Of a stretch of DNA of 64,000 bases, positions 8,572 to 17,112 are shown in pieces. Location of the stretch: assembly GCF_013317235.1 (NCBI RefSeq), contig NZ_WLCM01000007.1:71501-135500 (forward strand), read 5' to 3'. Each line of letters begins with the position of its first letter. The stretch's first letter is position 1. The notes beneath the pieces are model-generated. The model saw nothing but the letters and a program-made list of their open reading frames with translations, did not search any database and was not told where the DNA came from. The position numbers were made by a program, and so were the translations under genes. Origin of the DNA: Leisingera sp. ANG59. Lineage in GTDB: Bacteria; Pseudomonadota; Alphaproteobacteria; Rhodobacterales; Rhodobacteraceae.

Positions 8572-8666
8572 GGGCAGCGCCCGTCCCGCCCCCCGCCACG
8601 CCGGAGGCGTGCTTTCAGCACGATGCGGGCGCTTCGCTTCCCGCCCCGCCGGGCCGGGCGCTGCCC
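8572..8666. repeat. Dispersed inverted-repeat element, copy B
   Basis: 95 bases bounded by GGGCAGCGCCCG (8572-8583) and the exact reverse complement CGGGCGCTGCCC (8655-8666), with GGGCGCTTCGC inside. It has the same orientation as copy A, so the two form direct repeats around the methyltransferase patch. Confidence 0.8.
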
Positions 8667-8711
8667 TCCGCGTGCTGATCAGACCGAGGGTTTCCAAAAG
8701 GCCCAATGCAT

Positions 8712-9028
8712 ATGACAGATTTCGCCTCGGTTTCCTGGTCCTCACCGTTCACCCTGCCGTTCTCGGACATCGCCGGGTTTCTGGCCTTTGCAAGAGAGCA
8801 GAGAATGGCGATTGCCAGAATTGAGGTGCTGGACGGCAGCGGAAACCTTGTCAGATATCCAGTGGCCGGAAGCCCGGACGCCCCGCTCGCATCGCGTCTT
8901 TCCTGTTTCAGTTCAGCGAAAACAGCGCGCAGGACCTGGCTGCGTCTTTCAGCTACTACAAGCAAGTTCTGGCTGAAGTCACCGCCGAAGCCGGTTGGGA
9001 AGCGATGATCTGGCTGACGGAGGCCTGA
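8712..9028 (+). pseudogene. Small hypothetical gene broken by a one-base deletion
   Basis: Reading from ATG 8712 gives a protein-like start (MTDFASVSWSSPFTLPFSD ... IARIEVLDGSGNLVRYPVAG). The frame turns Ser/Arg-rich and poor after about 8885. The minus-one frame downstream is clearly protein-like (FLFQFSENSAQDLAASFSYY ... AGWEAMIWLTEA) and ends at TGA 9026-9028. Adding one C to the CCCC run near 8882 joins the halves as DAPARIASF, giving about 105 residues. The family is not recognised. It is either a real pseudogene or a sequencing error. Confidence 0.65.
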
Positions 9029-9139
9029 TTGGCCCATGCGCCACTCTCCGCGCATCCGCGGCCAGGCCACCATTCCGCTGCTGAAAACGCGCGCATTCCG
9101 TGTTATCCTCCGCGCTGTTCATCTGGGGAGGATAACACC

Positions 9140-9382
9140 ATGAAACACCTGACTTTGGCCGCCGCGATCACCCTCCTGGCGTCGCCGCTTCTGGCCGGGC
9201 AGTGCCCCGCCGACATTGCCGCCATCGACGCCGCGCTGGCGGCCGGGACGGAGCTGTCGGAGGAAGACCTGGCAACCGTTCAGGAACTCCGCGACGAAGG
9301 CCAGGCGCTGCATGACAGCGGCGATCATGATGCCTCGGTCGCGACCCTGGCCGAAGCCAAGGGGCTGCTGGGGATCGAGTAA
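9140..9382 (+). CDS. Small exported protein (80 aa)
   Basis: 80 residues with a signal peptide (MKHLTLAAAITLLASPLLAG). A helical acidic mature part follows (CPADIAAIDAALAAG, then EEDLATVQELRDEG, then a HDSGDHDASVATLAEAKGLL helix). GGGGAGGA precedes the ATG. I recall similar short periplasmic proteins in roseobacters but know no function. A bidirectional terminator follows directly. Confidence 0.75.
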   Translation: MKHLTLAAAITLLASPLLAGQCPADIAAIDAALAAGTELSEEDLATVQELRDEGQALHDSGDHDASVATLAEAKGLLGIE

Positions 9383-9397
9383 CCGGCAAAAAGAAAA

Positions 9398-9426
9398 ACG
9401 CCCGGCGGCAAACCGGGCGTTTTTTC
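9398..9426. terminator. Bidirectional intrinsic terminator
   Basis: The stem ACGCCCGG / CCGGGCGT has a seven-base loop, a T-run on the plus side and an A-run on the left that reads as T-run on the minus strand. It lies between the convergent small exported protein and the entericidin-like lipoprotein genes. Confidence 0.85.
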
Positions 9427-9453
9427 TGCTCTGCCGCTCCGGGGCAGGGCGGC

Positions 9454-9591
9454 TCAGAAGCTGTTCTGCACGTCCTGCGCCACGCCGCTGATCGCGTTGC
9501 CGGCCTTGGAAATGTCGCGCCCGGCGCCTTTGGCGGTCTCGCAGGCCGCCAGCCCCAGCAGCAGCAGCGCACAGGTCAAAATCCGCATCAT
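9454..9591 (-). CDS. Entericidin A/B-like small lipoprotein
   Basis: About 45 residues: MMRILTCALLLLGLAAC is a lipoprotein signal with the lipobox GLAAC, followed by ETAKGAGRDISKAGNAI and a short end (GVAQDVQNSF). This matches the entericidin family of tiny envelope lipoproteins, whose founding members act as toxin and antidote in E. coli; in alphaproteobacteria single copies are common and their role is unclear. ATG at 9588 is an equal alternative start. AGGAG lies upstream. Confidence 0.8.
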   Translation of the reverse strand: MMRILTCALLLLGLAACETAKGAGRDISKAGNAISGVAQDVQNSF

Positions 9592-9781
9592 CGGTGAAGG
9601 CTCCTCATCTCTGCTCAAACCTCTTCGGCGGATGTCTAGCAAGCCGCCCCGGCCCATACCAGAGGATTTGCAGGCCAGAGGATTTGCAGGCGGACGGACC
9701 GGGCGGAGTTGAGCGAGGTCAAGGCGGCGCAGGCCGCGCCGGGCCAGGCTGCGGCGGAACCGGAACAGGAGGACTGACCCT

Positions 9782-10108
9782 ATGGACCTGACCACCCGCA
9801 AACAGGCGCTGGAGGCGCGCCGCGCTGAACTGACCGGCCATCTTGCCAAGGTCGAGCACACGCTTGACGCGCCGATGCCGAAGGACTGGGAGGACCGCGC
9901 CTCCGAACGCCAGGGCGACGAGGTGCTGGAAAGCCTTGGCAGGGCGGAGCTGGACGAGCTGCGCCGGATCGACGCCGCGTTGGAGCGGATCAAAGCAGGC
10001 ACCTACGGCATCTGCGCGGCGTGCGGCGAGCGGATTTCCGAGGCGCGGCTGGACCTGCTGCCCGCCGCCCCGCTGTGCAAGACCTGCGCGGGGGCTGCGG
10101 CGGGGTAG
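9782..10108 (+). CDS. DksA/TraR-family zinc-finger protein (first of a pair)
   Basis: 108 residues. An N-terminal helical part (KQALEARRAELTGHLAKVEH, acidic DELRRIDAALERI) is followed by a C4 zinc finger: CAACGERIS and CKTC. This is the short form of DksA-like proteins, which bind the RNA polymerase secondary channel in better-known members. It lacks most of the coiled-coil length of DksA. CAGGAGGACTGACCCT precedes the ATG. It is followed after 154 bases by a paralogue with the same layout. Confidence 0.88.
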   Translation: MDLTTRKQALEARRAELTGHLAKVEHTLDAPMPKDWEDRASERQGDEVLESLGRAELDELRRIDAALERIKAGTYGICAACGERISEARLDLLPAAPLCKTCAGAAAG

Positions 10109-10189
10109 GGGCCGGCCTCCGGTTCGGTGGGGATTTACCAGAAATTTGCAACTTATGAGGTAGTGCAATCCCCGTAAATCGCGAGTATA

Positions 10190-10203
10190 TTGACGTGGAT
10201 CAA
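10190..10203. promoter_or_regulatory. FNR/FnrL-like box upstream of the second DksA-like gene
   Basis: TTGAC-GTGG-ATCAA matches the FNR consensus TTGAT-N4-ATCAA at nine of ten defined positions. It is centred about 67 bases before the ATG of the gene at 10263, a usable activator distance if transcription starts 25-30 bases before that ATG. Confidence 0.6.
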
Positions 10204-10262
10204 GGAGATGGAACTGACCCGGGGGGCAAGTTGCGCAAAACCTGAACTGGAGGGCATGGACT

Positions 10263-10577
10263 ATGGACTTTTCCGCCAGAAAGCAATTGCTTGAAGCGCG
10301 GCGCCAGCAACTGGCCGGGCTGCTGACCCGGACCGGGCAGGCGCCGCGGGCGCCCCGCATGGGGTCCCACCGCCAGCCGCGGTCAGAGCGCGGCGCCGGC
10401 TGCGCGATTGAGGTTCTGCCCTACGCCAGCCATGACGAGCTGCGCCGGATCGAAGCGGCGCTGGCCCGCTTGCGCGACGGCTCCTACGGCTACTGCCGGA
10501 TCTGCGGCGATGACATGGGGGACGACTGGCTGGACCAGCGCCCGGCCTCTCCCTTCTGCAAATCCTGCTCCCAGTAA
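10263..10577 (+). CDS. DksA/TraR-family zinc-finger protein (second of a pair)
   Basis: 104 residues, paralogous to the preceding gene (KQLLEARRQQLAGLL; DELRRIEAALARLRDGSYG), with a C4 finger CRICGDDM and CKSC. The linker between helix and finger is Arg/Pro-rich and lacks the acidic residues of the first copy. An FNR-like box lies upstream, so expression may respond to low oxygen. A strong terminator follows. Confidence 0.85.
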   Translation: MDFSARKQLLEARRQQLAGLLTRTGQAPRAPRMGSHRQPRSERGAGCAIEVLPYASHDELRRIEAALARLRDGSYGYCRICGDDMGDDWLDQRPASPFCKSCSQ

Positions 10578-10621
10578 CCGCGGCGCCCTCGGCGGCGCGG
10601 ACGTGCACCTCCTTCCGCTTG

Positions 10622-10652
10622 CCAGCGGCCTGCCGGGCCGCTGGCCTTTTTG
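10622..10652 (+). terminator. Intrinsic terminator after the DksA-like pair
   Basis: Ten-base perfect stem GCCAGCGGCC / GGCCGCTGGC with a five-base loop and a T5 run. Confidence 0.85.
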
Positions 10653-10786
10653 CGTCGGCGCGCAAGGAGCAGTTGCCCCGCGGCAGCGCTGCACTACTTT
10701 AGCCCTTCGTGCGCACAGGCCCCGTTGCCGTGCCGGGCGGGATATGCCACAACCGGCCTGACCGACTGAACAAATGAGTTTAGCAG

Positions 10787-11440
10787 ATGCCAGAATTCAC
10801 TGAGCGCCGCCGCATGATGGTGGATACCCAGATCCGTCCCTCGGATGTCACCAAATACCCGATCATCGAGGCCATGCTGGCAGTCCCGCGGGAGAAATTT
10901 GTGCCGGCCGCGCAGCGCGAGGCGGCCTATGCCGACCAGAACGTGCGGCTGGGCGGCGGCCGGGTGCTGCTGGAGCCGCGCACCCTGGCCAAGATGCTGG
11001 ACGCGGTGGATCTGCAAAACGACGAACTGGTGCTCGATGTGGCCTGCGGGTTTGGCTATTCCACCGCGGTTGCGGCCCGGATCGCGCAGATGGTGATCGG
11101 CGTCGAGGAAGACGAGGCGATGGCGGCGGACGCCCAGGAGCTGCTGAGCGAGACCGGCGCCGACAATGCCATCGTGCACACCGGTCCGCTGGCGGAAGGC
11201 GCGGCGGAACATGGCGCCTATGACGTGATCCTGGTGCAGGGCGGTGCCGAGGAGCTTCCCGCGGCGCTGCTGGACCAGCTCAAGGACGGCGGCCGCATCG
11301 CCGCGCTGATGGTGGCCGGCAACCTGGGTGAGGTCAAAATCGGGTACAAGACCGGCGGCCGGATCTCCTGGCGGTTTGAATTCAACGCCAGCGCGCCGTT
11401 GCTGCCGGGCTTTGCCGCGGCACGGGAATTCGCGCTCTGA
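10787..11440 (+). CDS. pcm: Protein-L-isoaspartate O-methyltransferase family protein
   Basis: 217 residues. It has the family start region (IIEAMLAVPREKFVPAAQR, AYADQNVRL) and a SAM-binding motif I written DVACGFGYST, which departs from the usual GTGSGYQ of repair enzymes. The GQTIS-type substrate loop is replaced by GGGRVLLEPRTLAKM. This divergent form is usual beside tolC in alphaproteobacteria, so true isoaspartate repair is not assured. tolC follows in the same direction. Confidence 0.8.
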   Translation: MPEFTERRRMMVDTQIRPSDVTKYPIIEAMLAVPREKFVPAAQREAAYADQNVRLGGGRVLLEPRTLAKMLDAVDLQNDELVLDVACGFGYSTAVAARIAQMVIGVEEDEAMAADAQELLSETGADNAIVHTGPLAEGAAEHGAYDVILVQGGAEELPAALLDQLKDGGRIAALMVAGNLGEVKIGYKTGGRISWRFEFNASAPLLPGFAAAREFAL

Positions 11441-11570
11441 GCCTTCGGGCCTGGCGCCGCGGCAGCTGCTGCCGCAACACGAGAACGAAGGCCGGGCGCC
11501 GCGCATGACGGCGCCCGGAACAGGGACCAACCCACCGCGGCTGGCGGCGCGGCAAAAGATAAGGCAACCG

Positions 11571-12995
11571 ATGCGAATGAAATTTCCTGCGAGTGTGTTT
11601 AAGGCTTTTGTGTTTGCCGGCGGCGTGACCGCCACTGTGATGATGCCGCTCAAGGCAGCGGCGGACAACCTGTCCGACGCGATGATCGGCGCGTATAAGA
11701 CCAGCGGCCTGCTGGAGCAGAACCGGGCGCTGCTGCGCGCCGCGGATGAGGATGTTGCGATCGCGCTGTCGCAGCTGCGGCCGCTGATCGAATGGACCGT
11801 CACCGCCAGCCATTCCTACGCCCGCGGCGCCAACCAGGTCGGCGTTTTCAACGAGGCGACGAGCAACGACATCAGCACCCAGCTGCAGCTGACCCAGCTG
11901 CTCTATGACGGCGGCGAGACGCGCCTGCGCAAGGACGCCGCGCAGGAGCTGGTGCTGGCCACCCGCCAGCAGCTGCTTGGAGTGGAGCAGCAGGTGCTCC
12001 TGTCCGCGGTGCAGGCCTATGTCGGTGTGCTGCAGGGCCAGGAAAACGTCGCCCTGCGCCGCAACAACCTGCGACTTCTGCAGGAGGAGCAGAAGGCCGC
12101 ACAGGACCGTTTCGAGGTCGGCGAGGTCACCCGCACCGATGTCGCCCTGGCTGAAAGCCGGGTCGCCGCCGCGCGCGCCAACCTGACCGATGCCGAGGGC
12201 ACTTTGCTGACCGCCCGCGCAACCTATCAGCAGGTTGTCGGCCATGCGCCCGGCAGCATTGCCGGCCAGCCCCGGCTGCCTTCCCGCACCACGTCGCTGG
12301 ACCGCGCGCAGTCCATTGCGCAGCGCAACCAGCCGGATCTGCTGGCACAGCAGCACGCGGTCAAGGCCGCCGACATCCTGGTCCAGGCCGCAACCCGCGC
12401 CCTGGGGCCGAGCGTCAGCTTCCGCGCCACCGCCGGGCTGAGCGACGACATCAACGATGGCACCGGCATTAGTTCGGATGCAACGGCGGCGGTGGTCATG
12501 TCGCAGGAGCTGTATACCGGCGGCCGCAACGCCGCCACCCGGCGCCGCGCCATCGCCAGCGCCGATGCCGAGCGCGGCACCCTGATCACCACCCAGCGGT
12601 CGGTGCGCCAGGCGGTCAGCGCCGCCTTCTACAATGCCGAAACCGCCCGCGTCAGCCTGATCTCCTCGGGCGAGCGGGTGCGTGCCTCCAAGGTCGCCTT
12701 TGACGGTATCCGCGAGGAAGCCACCCTGGGCGCCCGCACCACGCTGGACGTGCTGCAGGCGGAACAGGAATACCTCGACGCCCAGACCGAGCAGGTGAAC
12801 TCCCGCGCCAACCAGGCGATTGCCGCCTACCAGCTGCTGCAATCGCAGGGCCTGCTGACTGCGGAACACCTCGGCCTGGCGGTGGAGATCTACGATCCGA
12901 CGCTCTATTACAACCTGGTCAAGGACGCGCCGGCCCAGCACAGCAAGCGCGGCAAGGATCTGGACCGCGTGCTCAAGGCCTTGGGGCGGGACTGA
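11571..12995 (+). CDS. tolC: TolC-family outer-membrane efflux/secretion channel
   Basis: 474 residues, normal for TolC. A signal peptide (VFKAFVFAGGVTATVMMPLK, ending AAA) is followed by two OEP repeats, each with long helices (LLEQNRALLRAADEDVA; QLTQLLYDGGETRLRKDA; and later SQELYTGGRNAATRRRAIA). It forms the outer-membrane exit duct of type I secretion and RND pumps. The start is placed at ATG 11571 (11577 is equal); upstream in-frame codons run into the pcm end. It sits in the pcm-tolC-PopZ-like order known from other alphaproteobacteria. Confidence 0.92.
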   Translation: MRMKFPASVFKAFVFAGGVTATVMMPLKAAADNLSDAMIGAYKTSGLLEQNRALLRAADEDVAIALSQLRPLIEWTVTASHSYARGANQVGVFNEATSNDISTQLQLTQLLYDGGETRLRKDAAQELVLATRQQLLGVEQQVLLSAVQAYVGVLQGQENVALRRNNLRLLQEEQKAAQDRFEVGEVTRTDVALAESRVAAARANLTDAEGTLLTARATYQQVVGHAPGSIAGQPRLPSRTTSLDRAQSIAQRNQPDLLAQQHAVKAADILVQAATRALGPSVSFRATAGLSDDINDGTGISSDATAAVVMSQELYTGGRNAATRRRAIASADAERGTLITTQRSVRQAVSAAFYNAETARVSLISSGERVRASKVAFDGIREEATLGARTTLDVLQAEQEYLDAQTEQVNSRANQAIAAYQLLQSQGLLTAEHLGLAVEIYDPTLYYNLVKDAPAQHSKRGKDLDRVLKALGRD

Positions 12996-13072
12996 CAATT
13001 CACTCTATCTGTTGTGCGGGAACGGGAAGGCCGCTACACTCTGACTCAACAGGCAAGAGTGGTAAAAAATCA

Positions 13073-14191
13073 ATGTCCGACCCAGTTACCCACGCCGAGA
13101 TTGAAGATGTCCTGTCCTCGATCCGCCGTCTGGTGAGCGAAGACACCCGGGAACAGCCCGCGGCGCCGGAACCGGCGGCGCGGCTGGTGCTGACGCCCGC
13201 CCTGCGGGTGCAGGAATCCGCCCCTCGCAACGATCTGCCGTCTGACCATGAGGCGGAGCCTGCTGAGCAGCCGGAAACGCAATCACAGGCTGAGCCCCGG
13301 CAGATTGCCTCCGGTGCTGCCGCGGATGCCGGACCCGCCGCCGAAGACGCTGCCAGCCCGCTGATCGAGGAGCCGCCGCTGGCTTTCCGCCATCACAGGG
13401 AACTGTCCCGGTCGCGGCGCAATGCTGCCGCGGCGGATCCCTCTGAATCCGAACAGGCAGATACAGATCAAGCAAACCCGGACGCGCCCTGGGGCAATCC
13501 GGAAACCACCCTGTTTGCAGCCGCGGCTGGTGCCGGTCGGCACGGCGCTGCTGCGGCGGAAGAAGCTGAGACCGGGGCCGGGATTGACGCGGAGGCTGGG
13601 GCCGCTGACCCAGCGCCCGTCCTGCTCAAGGACGGCGGGCTCGCGGGCGGCACTGCCGGCGCCCGGGCCGCCTCCGTGGTCCGCAAGATCGCCGAGATGG
13701 AGGCGCGCAGCTCTGCCGCGCAGGCCAGCACTCAGCAGGCCGGTACCCAGCAGGCGGGCACGCAACATGACTGGGAGCCGGACAGCCAGACCGAAGCGCC
13801 CTTTGCCGGCGCCGACACCATCGAATGGCGCGACGAGCCGCTGCCGCTGCGCCGCGAACAGGACCCGGAGGAAGAAATCCTGGATGTTCCGGCGTCCTGT
13901 TTCGAACCGGAAACCGTCACAGCCCCGGACAATCCCGAGGCTGCGCTGAACCCGCACTCGGCGGCTGCTTCGGCGGAAACGGCGGTGGAAGATGCGGTCA
14001 CCGGCGCGGCCATGGACACCCTGGCGGAGGAGGGCGACAGCTTCCTCGACGAGGACGCCCTGCGCGATCTGGTGGCCTCCATAGTGCGCGAGGAACTGCA
14101 AGGCCCCTTGGGCGAGCGCATCACCCGCAACGTCCGCAAACTGGTCCGCCGCGAAATCCAGCGCGCTTTGGCCGCCCACGATCTGCTGTGA
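13073..14191 (+). CDS. PopZ-like / DUF2497-type polar scaffold candidate
   Basis: 372 residues. A short conserved N-terminal helix (THAEIEDVLSSIRRLVSED) and a conserved C-terminal helical region (LRDLVASIVREELQGPLG, RKLVRREIQRALAAHDLL) enclose about 270 residues of Ala/Pro/Glu-rich disordered sequence. This is the architecture of the Caulobacter polar organiser PopZ: N-terminal client-binding helix, acidic Pro-rich linker and C-terminal oligomerisation helices. Position after tolC is the PopZ position in Caulobacter and rhizobia, as I recall. The linker includes a TQQAG repeat stretch near residues 222-230. Assignment is by pattern and synteny. Confidence 0.65.
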   Translation: MSDPVTHAEIEDVLSSIRRLVSEDTREQPAAPEPAARLVLTPALRVQESAPRNDLPSDHEAEPAEQPETQSQAEPRQIASGAAADAGPAAEDAASPLIEEPPLAFRHHRELSRSRRNAAAADPSESEQADTDQANPDAPWGNPETTLFAAAAGAGRHGAAAAEEAETGAGIDAEAGAADPAPVLLKDGGLAGGTAGARAASVVRKIAEMEARSSAAQASTQQAGTQQAGTQHDWEPDSQTEAPFAGADTIEWRDEPLPLRREQDPEEEILDVPASCFEPETVTAPDNPEAALNPHSAAASAETAVEDAVTGAAMDTLAEEGDSFLDEDALRDLVASIVREELQGPLGERITRNVRKLVRREIQRALAAHDLL

Positions 14192-14290
14192 ACGGGCCAG
14201 GCTGAAGACCGGGGCGGACTGAAGAACCGGGCAGGTTGAGGTTTCGCTTCCGGCTCAAGAGAAAACGGGAAACCAGTCCCGCGGCTGCGG

Positions 14291-15745
14291 TCAGAACCGC
14301 ACCGGCTGCGCCAGTTCCAGCAGCTGATCGAGGTCCATGTAGCGCTCCAGGTGATCGGCCAGCGCATCCAGCGTCTCCTCGACGCCGTCCTCGTATCCCG
14401 CTTGGCTTTCATGGCCGAGGCTTGCCAGCACGCTGGCGCGGAAGGCGTCTTCGGAAAACAGACCGTGCAGGTACGAACCCTTGACGCGCCCGTCGGCGGA
14501 GGCCGCGCCTTCGGGCCGTCCGCCGATGCTGAGCCATGCCCGGCTGCAATCGGCGCCGGTGGTGCGGCCCATGTGGATCTCATAGCCGCTTACGGGCAGG
14601 TTGCCGTCGCGGGTTACGGCCTCGGTCAGCGTCACCCGCTTTTCCCCTGCCATCACCGTGTGCACGTCCAGCAGGCCTAGGCCGTCCACCTTGCCGGGCC
14701 GCCCGTCGACGCCCTCGGGATCGTCGATGGTCTTGCCCAGCATCTGGTAGCCGCCGCACAAGCCCAGCACATGGCCGCCGCGGCGGTAATGCGCCTGGAT
14801 GTCGATGTCCCAGCCCTGCGCGCGCAGGTAGTTGAGGTCGCCGATGGTCGACTTGCTGCCCGGCAGAATGATCAGATCCGCATCGCCGGGCAGGGCGCGC
14901 CCGGGCGGCACGATCTCCACCGTCACCTCCGGCTCCGCCGCCAGCGGGTCGAGGTCGTCGAAATTCGCCATCCGTTCCAGCTGCGGCACCACCACCTTGC
15001 AGGCGCCGCCCTGGCGCGAGGCGATGTCCATCATGTCCTCGGCCGGCAGTTTCCAGGCGTCCCAGAACCACGGCACCACACCCAGCGAAGGCCAGCCGGT
15101 GCGGGCGGCGATATCGTCCCGGCCGCCGTCAAACAGGCTCAGGTCTCCGCGAAACCTGTTCACCATGAACCCCACGACCCGCTCCAGGTCATGGCGTTCA
15201 AGCACCGCATGGGTGCCGACAATCTGCGCAATCACCCCGCCGCGGTGGATGTCGCCGGCAATCACCACCGGCACCTCAGCCGCACAGGCAAAGCCCATGT
15301 TGGCGATGTCGTTCTTGCGCAGGTTGGTCTCGGCAGGCGATCCCGCGCCCTCGATCAGCACCAGATCGGTGTCCGCCGCCAGCCGGTGAAAGCTCTCCAG
15401 CGCCGCCTCCAACAGGCCCGATTTGTCGCGCATGAAGGACCCGGCTCCTTGGGTGCCGCGGCGCTTGCCCTGCACGATCACCTGGGCGCCAGTATCAGTC
15501 TCCGGCTTCAAGAGCACCGGGTTCATGTCGGTATGCGGCGCGCGTTTAGCAGCCCGCGCCTGCAGCGCCTGGGCGCGGCCGATTTCACCGCCCTCCGGCG
15601 TGACGGCGGCGTTGTTCGACATGTTCTGCGGCTTGAACGGCGCGACCTTCAGCCCGCGCCGCACATAGGCGCGCGCCAGCCCTGCCACCAGCAGTGACTT
15701 GCCGACATTGCTGCCGGTGCCCTGGATCATGATTGCGCGTGCCAT
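14291..15745 (-). CDS. cobQ: Cobyric acid synthase
   Basis: 484 residues. The N-terminal ATP-binding domain opens [12 protein letters not shown]; the C-terminal glutamine amidotransferase domain has the nucleophile Cys in [10 protein letters not shown] and the His in YLHGLF. It amidates the b, d, e and g side chains of adenosyl-cobyrinate diamide in B12 synthesis. The start at MARAIMIQ is chosen because 47 upstream in-frame codons have no family match. It converges on the PopZ-like gene. No other cobalamin gene is in the window. Confidence 0.95.
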   Translation of the reverse strand: MARAIMIQGTGSNVGKSLLVAGLARAYVRRGLKVAPFKPQNMSNNAAVTPEGGEIGRAQALQARAAKRAPHTDMNPVLLKPETDTGAQVIVQGKRRGTQGAGSFMRDKSGLLEAALESFHRLAADTDLVLIEGAGSPAETNLRKNDIANMGFACAAEVPVVIAGDIHRGGVIAQIVGTHAVLERHDLERVVGFMVNRFRGDLSLFDGGRDDIAARTGWPSLGVVPWFWDAWKLPAEDMMDIASRQGGACKVVVPQLERMANFDDLDPLAAEPEVTVEIVPPGRALPGDADLIILPGSKSTIGDLNYLRAQGWDIDIQAHYRRGGHVLGLCGGYQMLGKTIDDPEGVDGRPGKVDGLGLLDVHTVMAGEKRVTLTEAVTRDGNLPVSGYEIHMGRTTGADCSRAWLSIGGRPEGAASADGRVKGSYLHGLFSEDAFRASVLASLGHESQAGYEDGVEETLDALADHLERYMDLDQLLELAQPVRF

Positions 15746-15883
15746 CAGCCGCTCCCTGCCTGCGCCCCGTAACTCATGGGGCCTGCATAGCAGGTTAGAC
15801 GCCCCCGTCCATGGGGGCTGTGCCGCAAGCGGCCCGCGGCAGCCGCCGCGCGACAGGCTGACCCTGCGGAAAGCCATGGCGCG

Positions 15884-15916
15884 CAAAAGAAAAACGCGCC
15901 CCTAAGGGCGCGCTTT
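15884..15916 (-). terminator. Intrinsic terminator after the 105-residue conserved protein gene
   Basis: On the minus strand the stem CGCGCCC / GGGCGCG with loop TTAG is followed by a T-rich run (TTTTTCTTTT). Confidence 0.8.
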
Positions 15917-15938
15917 TCAGCAATGCGCAAGGGAAGCC

Positions 15939-16256
15939 TTAGGCGGCTTCAGCCTGCGCAGCGTTGCGGCGTTCGCTTTCTTCACGCGACAAAGCAACCG
16001 AGGTCCGCACACCGCGGCCCACGAAGTCCATCAGGCCTTCCACAACCCGTTCGTTCGGGTCGATGCCGGCGCAGGACAGCACTTCGCGGCCATCGCGAGA
16101 GCGTGCCCAGCGGGCGATCTGTTCCGGGCCATTGCCGTATTTCTTGTCGTCGGCGATGGCGTCATCCAGTGCGGCCAGGACAACGGCTGCAAACAGTTTG
16201 CGGGCGCGGTTGCCTTGCTCGTTATTATAAGCGGTGCCGTCTACGAAATCTCGCAT
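15939..16256 (-). CDS. Conserved Rhodobacterales protein (DUF6280-like)
   Basis: 105 residues, cytoplasmic, very regular in composition (FVDGTAYNNEQGNRARKLFA; VVLAALDDAIADDKKYG; IARWARSRDGREVLSCAGI; GLMDFVGRGVRTSVALS). I recognise it as a highly conserved short Rhodobacterales protein and recall the family name DUF6280 with moderate certainty. No catalytic motif is seen. It is divergent from efp across 220 bases. Confidence 0.75.
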   Translation of the reverse strand: MRDFVDGTAYNNEQGNRARKLFAAVVLAALDDAIADDKKYGNGPEQIARWARSRDGREVLSCAGIDPNERVVEGLMDFVGRGVRTSVALSREESERRNAAQAEAA

Positions 16257-16475
16257 CTCGTATCCCTTGTTGTTCTTGCTATTGCAATTTTCGGCGTAGC
16301 GCTGCTTATGACGGAAGTGTGACGATTCGGATAGAGCGCAGATGCATAGCTTTCATGCAAATTGCGCATAGCTTTTTCACGCTTCCTCCACACCATATCC
16401 TTGTCTTGCCAGCGGTAAGCCTGCCAGATATAGGGTCTTGCAAATTATCATCAACCATCTGAAAGGCATTTTCCC

Positions 16476-17039
16476 ATGCCCAAGATCAACGGCAACGAAA
16501 TCCGTCCCGGCAACGTGCTGGAACATAATGGCGGCCTTTGGGCAGCGGTGAAAGTCGACCACGTGAAGCCCGGCAAGGGCGGTGCATTCGCCCAGGTCGA
16601 GATGCGCAACCTGCGCAACGGCTCCAAGCTGAACGAGCGCTTCCGCTCGGCGGACAAGGTGGAGCGCGTCCGCCTGGAGCAGAAGGACCAGCAGTTCCTC
16701 TACGAAAGCGACGGCATGCTGGTGTTCATGGATGCCGAAACCTATGAGCAGATCGAGCTGCCCGCGGACCTCCTGGGCGACCGCCGCCCGTTCCTGCAGG
16801 ACGGCATGACCATCGTGGTGGAATTCTACGAGAGCGAGGCGCTGAACGCGACCCTGCCGCAGAAAGTGACCTGCAAGATCGTCGAGACCGAGCCGGTCGT
16901 CAAAGGCCAGACTGCGGCGAACTCCTTCAAGCCGGCGATCCTCGACAACGGCGTCAAGGTCATGGTGCCGCCCTTCGTCGGCCAGGACGAGATGATCGTG
17001 GTCAACACCGAGACCATGGAATATTCCGAGCGCGCCTGA
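16476..17039 (+). CDS. efp: Translation elongation factor P
   Basis: 187 residues, full length, three beta-barrel domains. The loop VKPGKGGAF carries Lys34, the residue that is beta-lysylated by EpmA in many bacteria and that reaches the peptidyl-transferase centre to rescue polyproline stalling. The C-terminal signature ([11 protein letters not shown]) is also intact. The gene stands alone between a divergent small gene and a strong terminator; no epmA/epmB is nearby. Confidence 0.97.
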   Translation: MPKINGNEIRPGNVLEHNGGLWAAVKVDHVKPGKGGAFAQVEMRNLRNGSKLNERFRSADKVERVRLEQKDQQFLYESDGMLVFMDAETYEQIELPADLLGDRRPFLQDGMTIVVEFYESEALNATLPQKVTCKIVETEPVVKGQTAANSFKPAILDNGVKVMVPPFVGQDEMIVVNTETMEYSERA

Positions 17040-17063
17040 ACAGGGACGCCTTCGGAAAAACGG

Positions 17064-17095
17064 AAAAGCCGCCCTCCCTCGGGGGCGGCTTTTTC
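17064..17095 (+). terminator. Intrinsic terminator of efp
   Basis: Stem AAAGCCGCCC / GGGGCGGCTTT with a T5 run, 25 bases after the efp stop. Confidence 0.85.
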
Positions 17096-17112
17096 TGTTT
17101 CTGCGCACCGCC

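Noticed and set aside
11382-12998. Long antisense open frame over tolC (538 codons)
   Set aside because: It lies exactly opposite a well-supported TolC gene and its product is His/Gly/Arg-rich without any domain. High GC at third positions makes such frames common; the same applies to 20324-22171 over the ABC exporter and 30918-32582 over pyrG.
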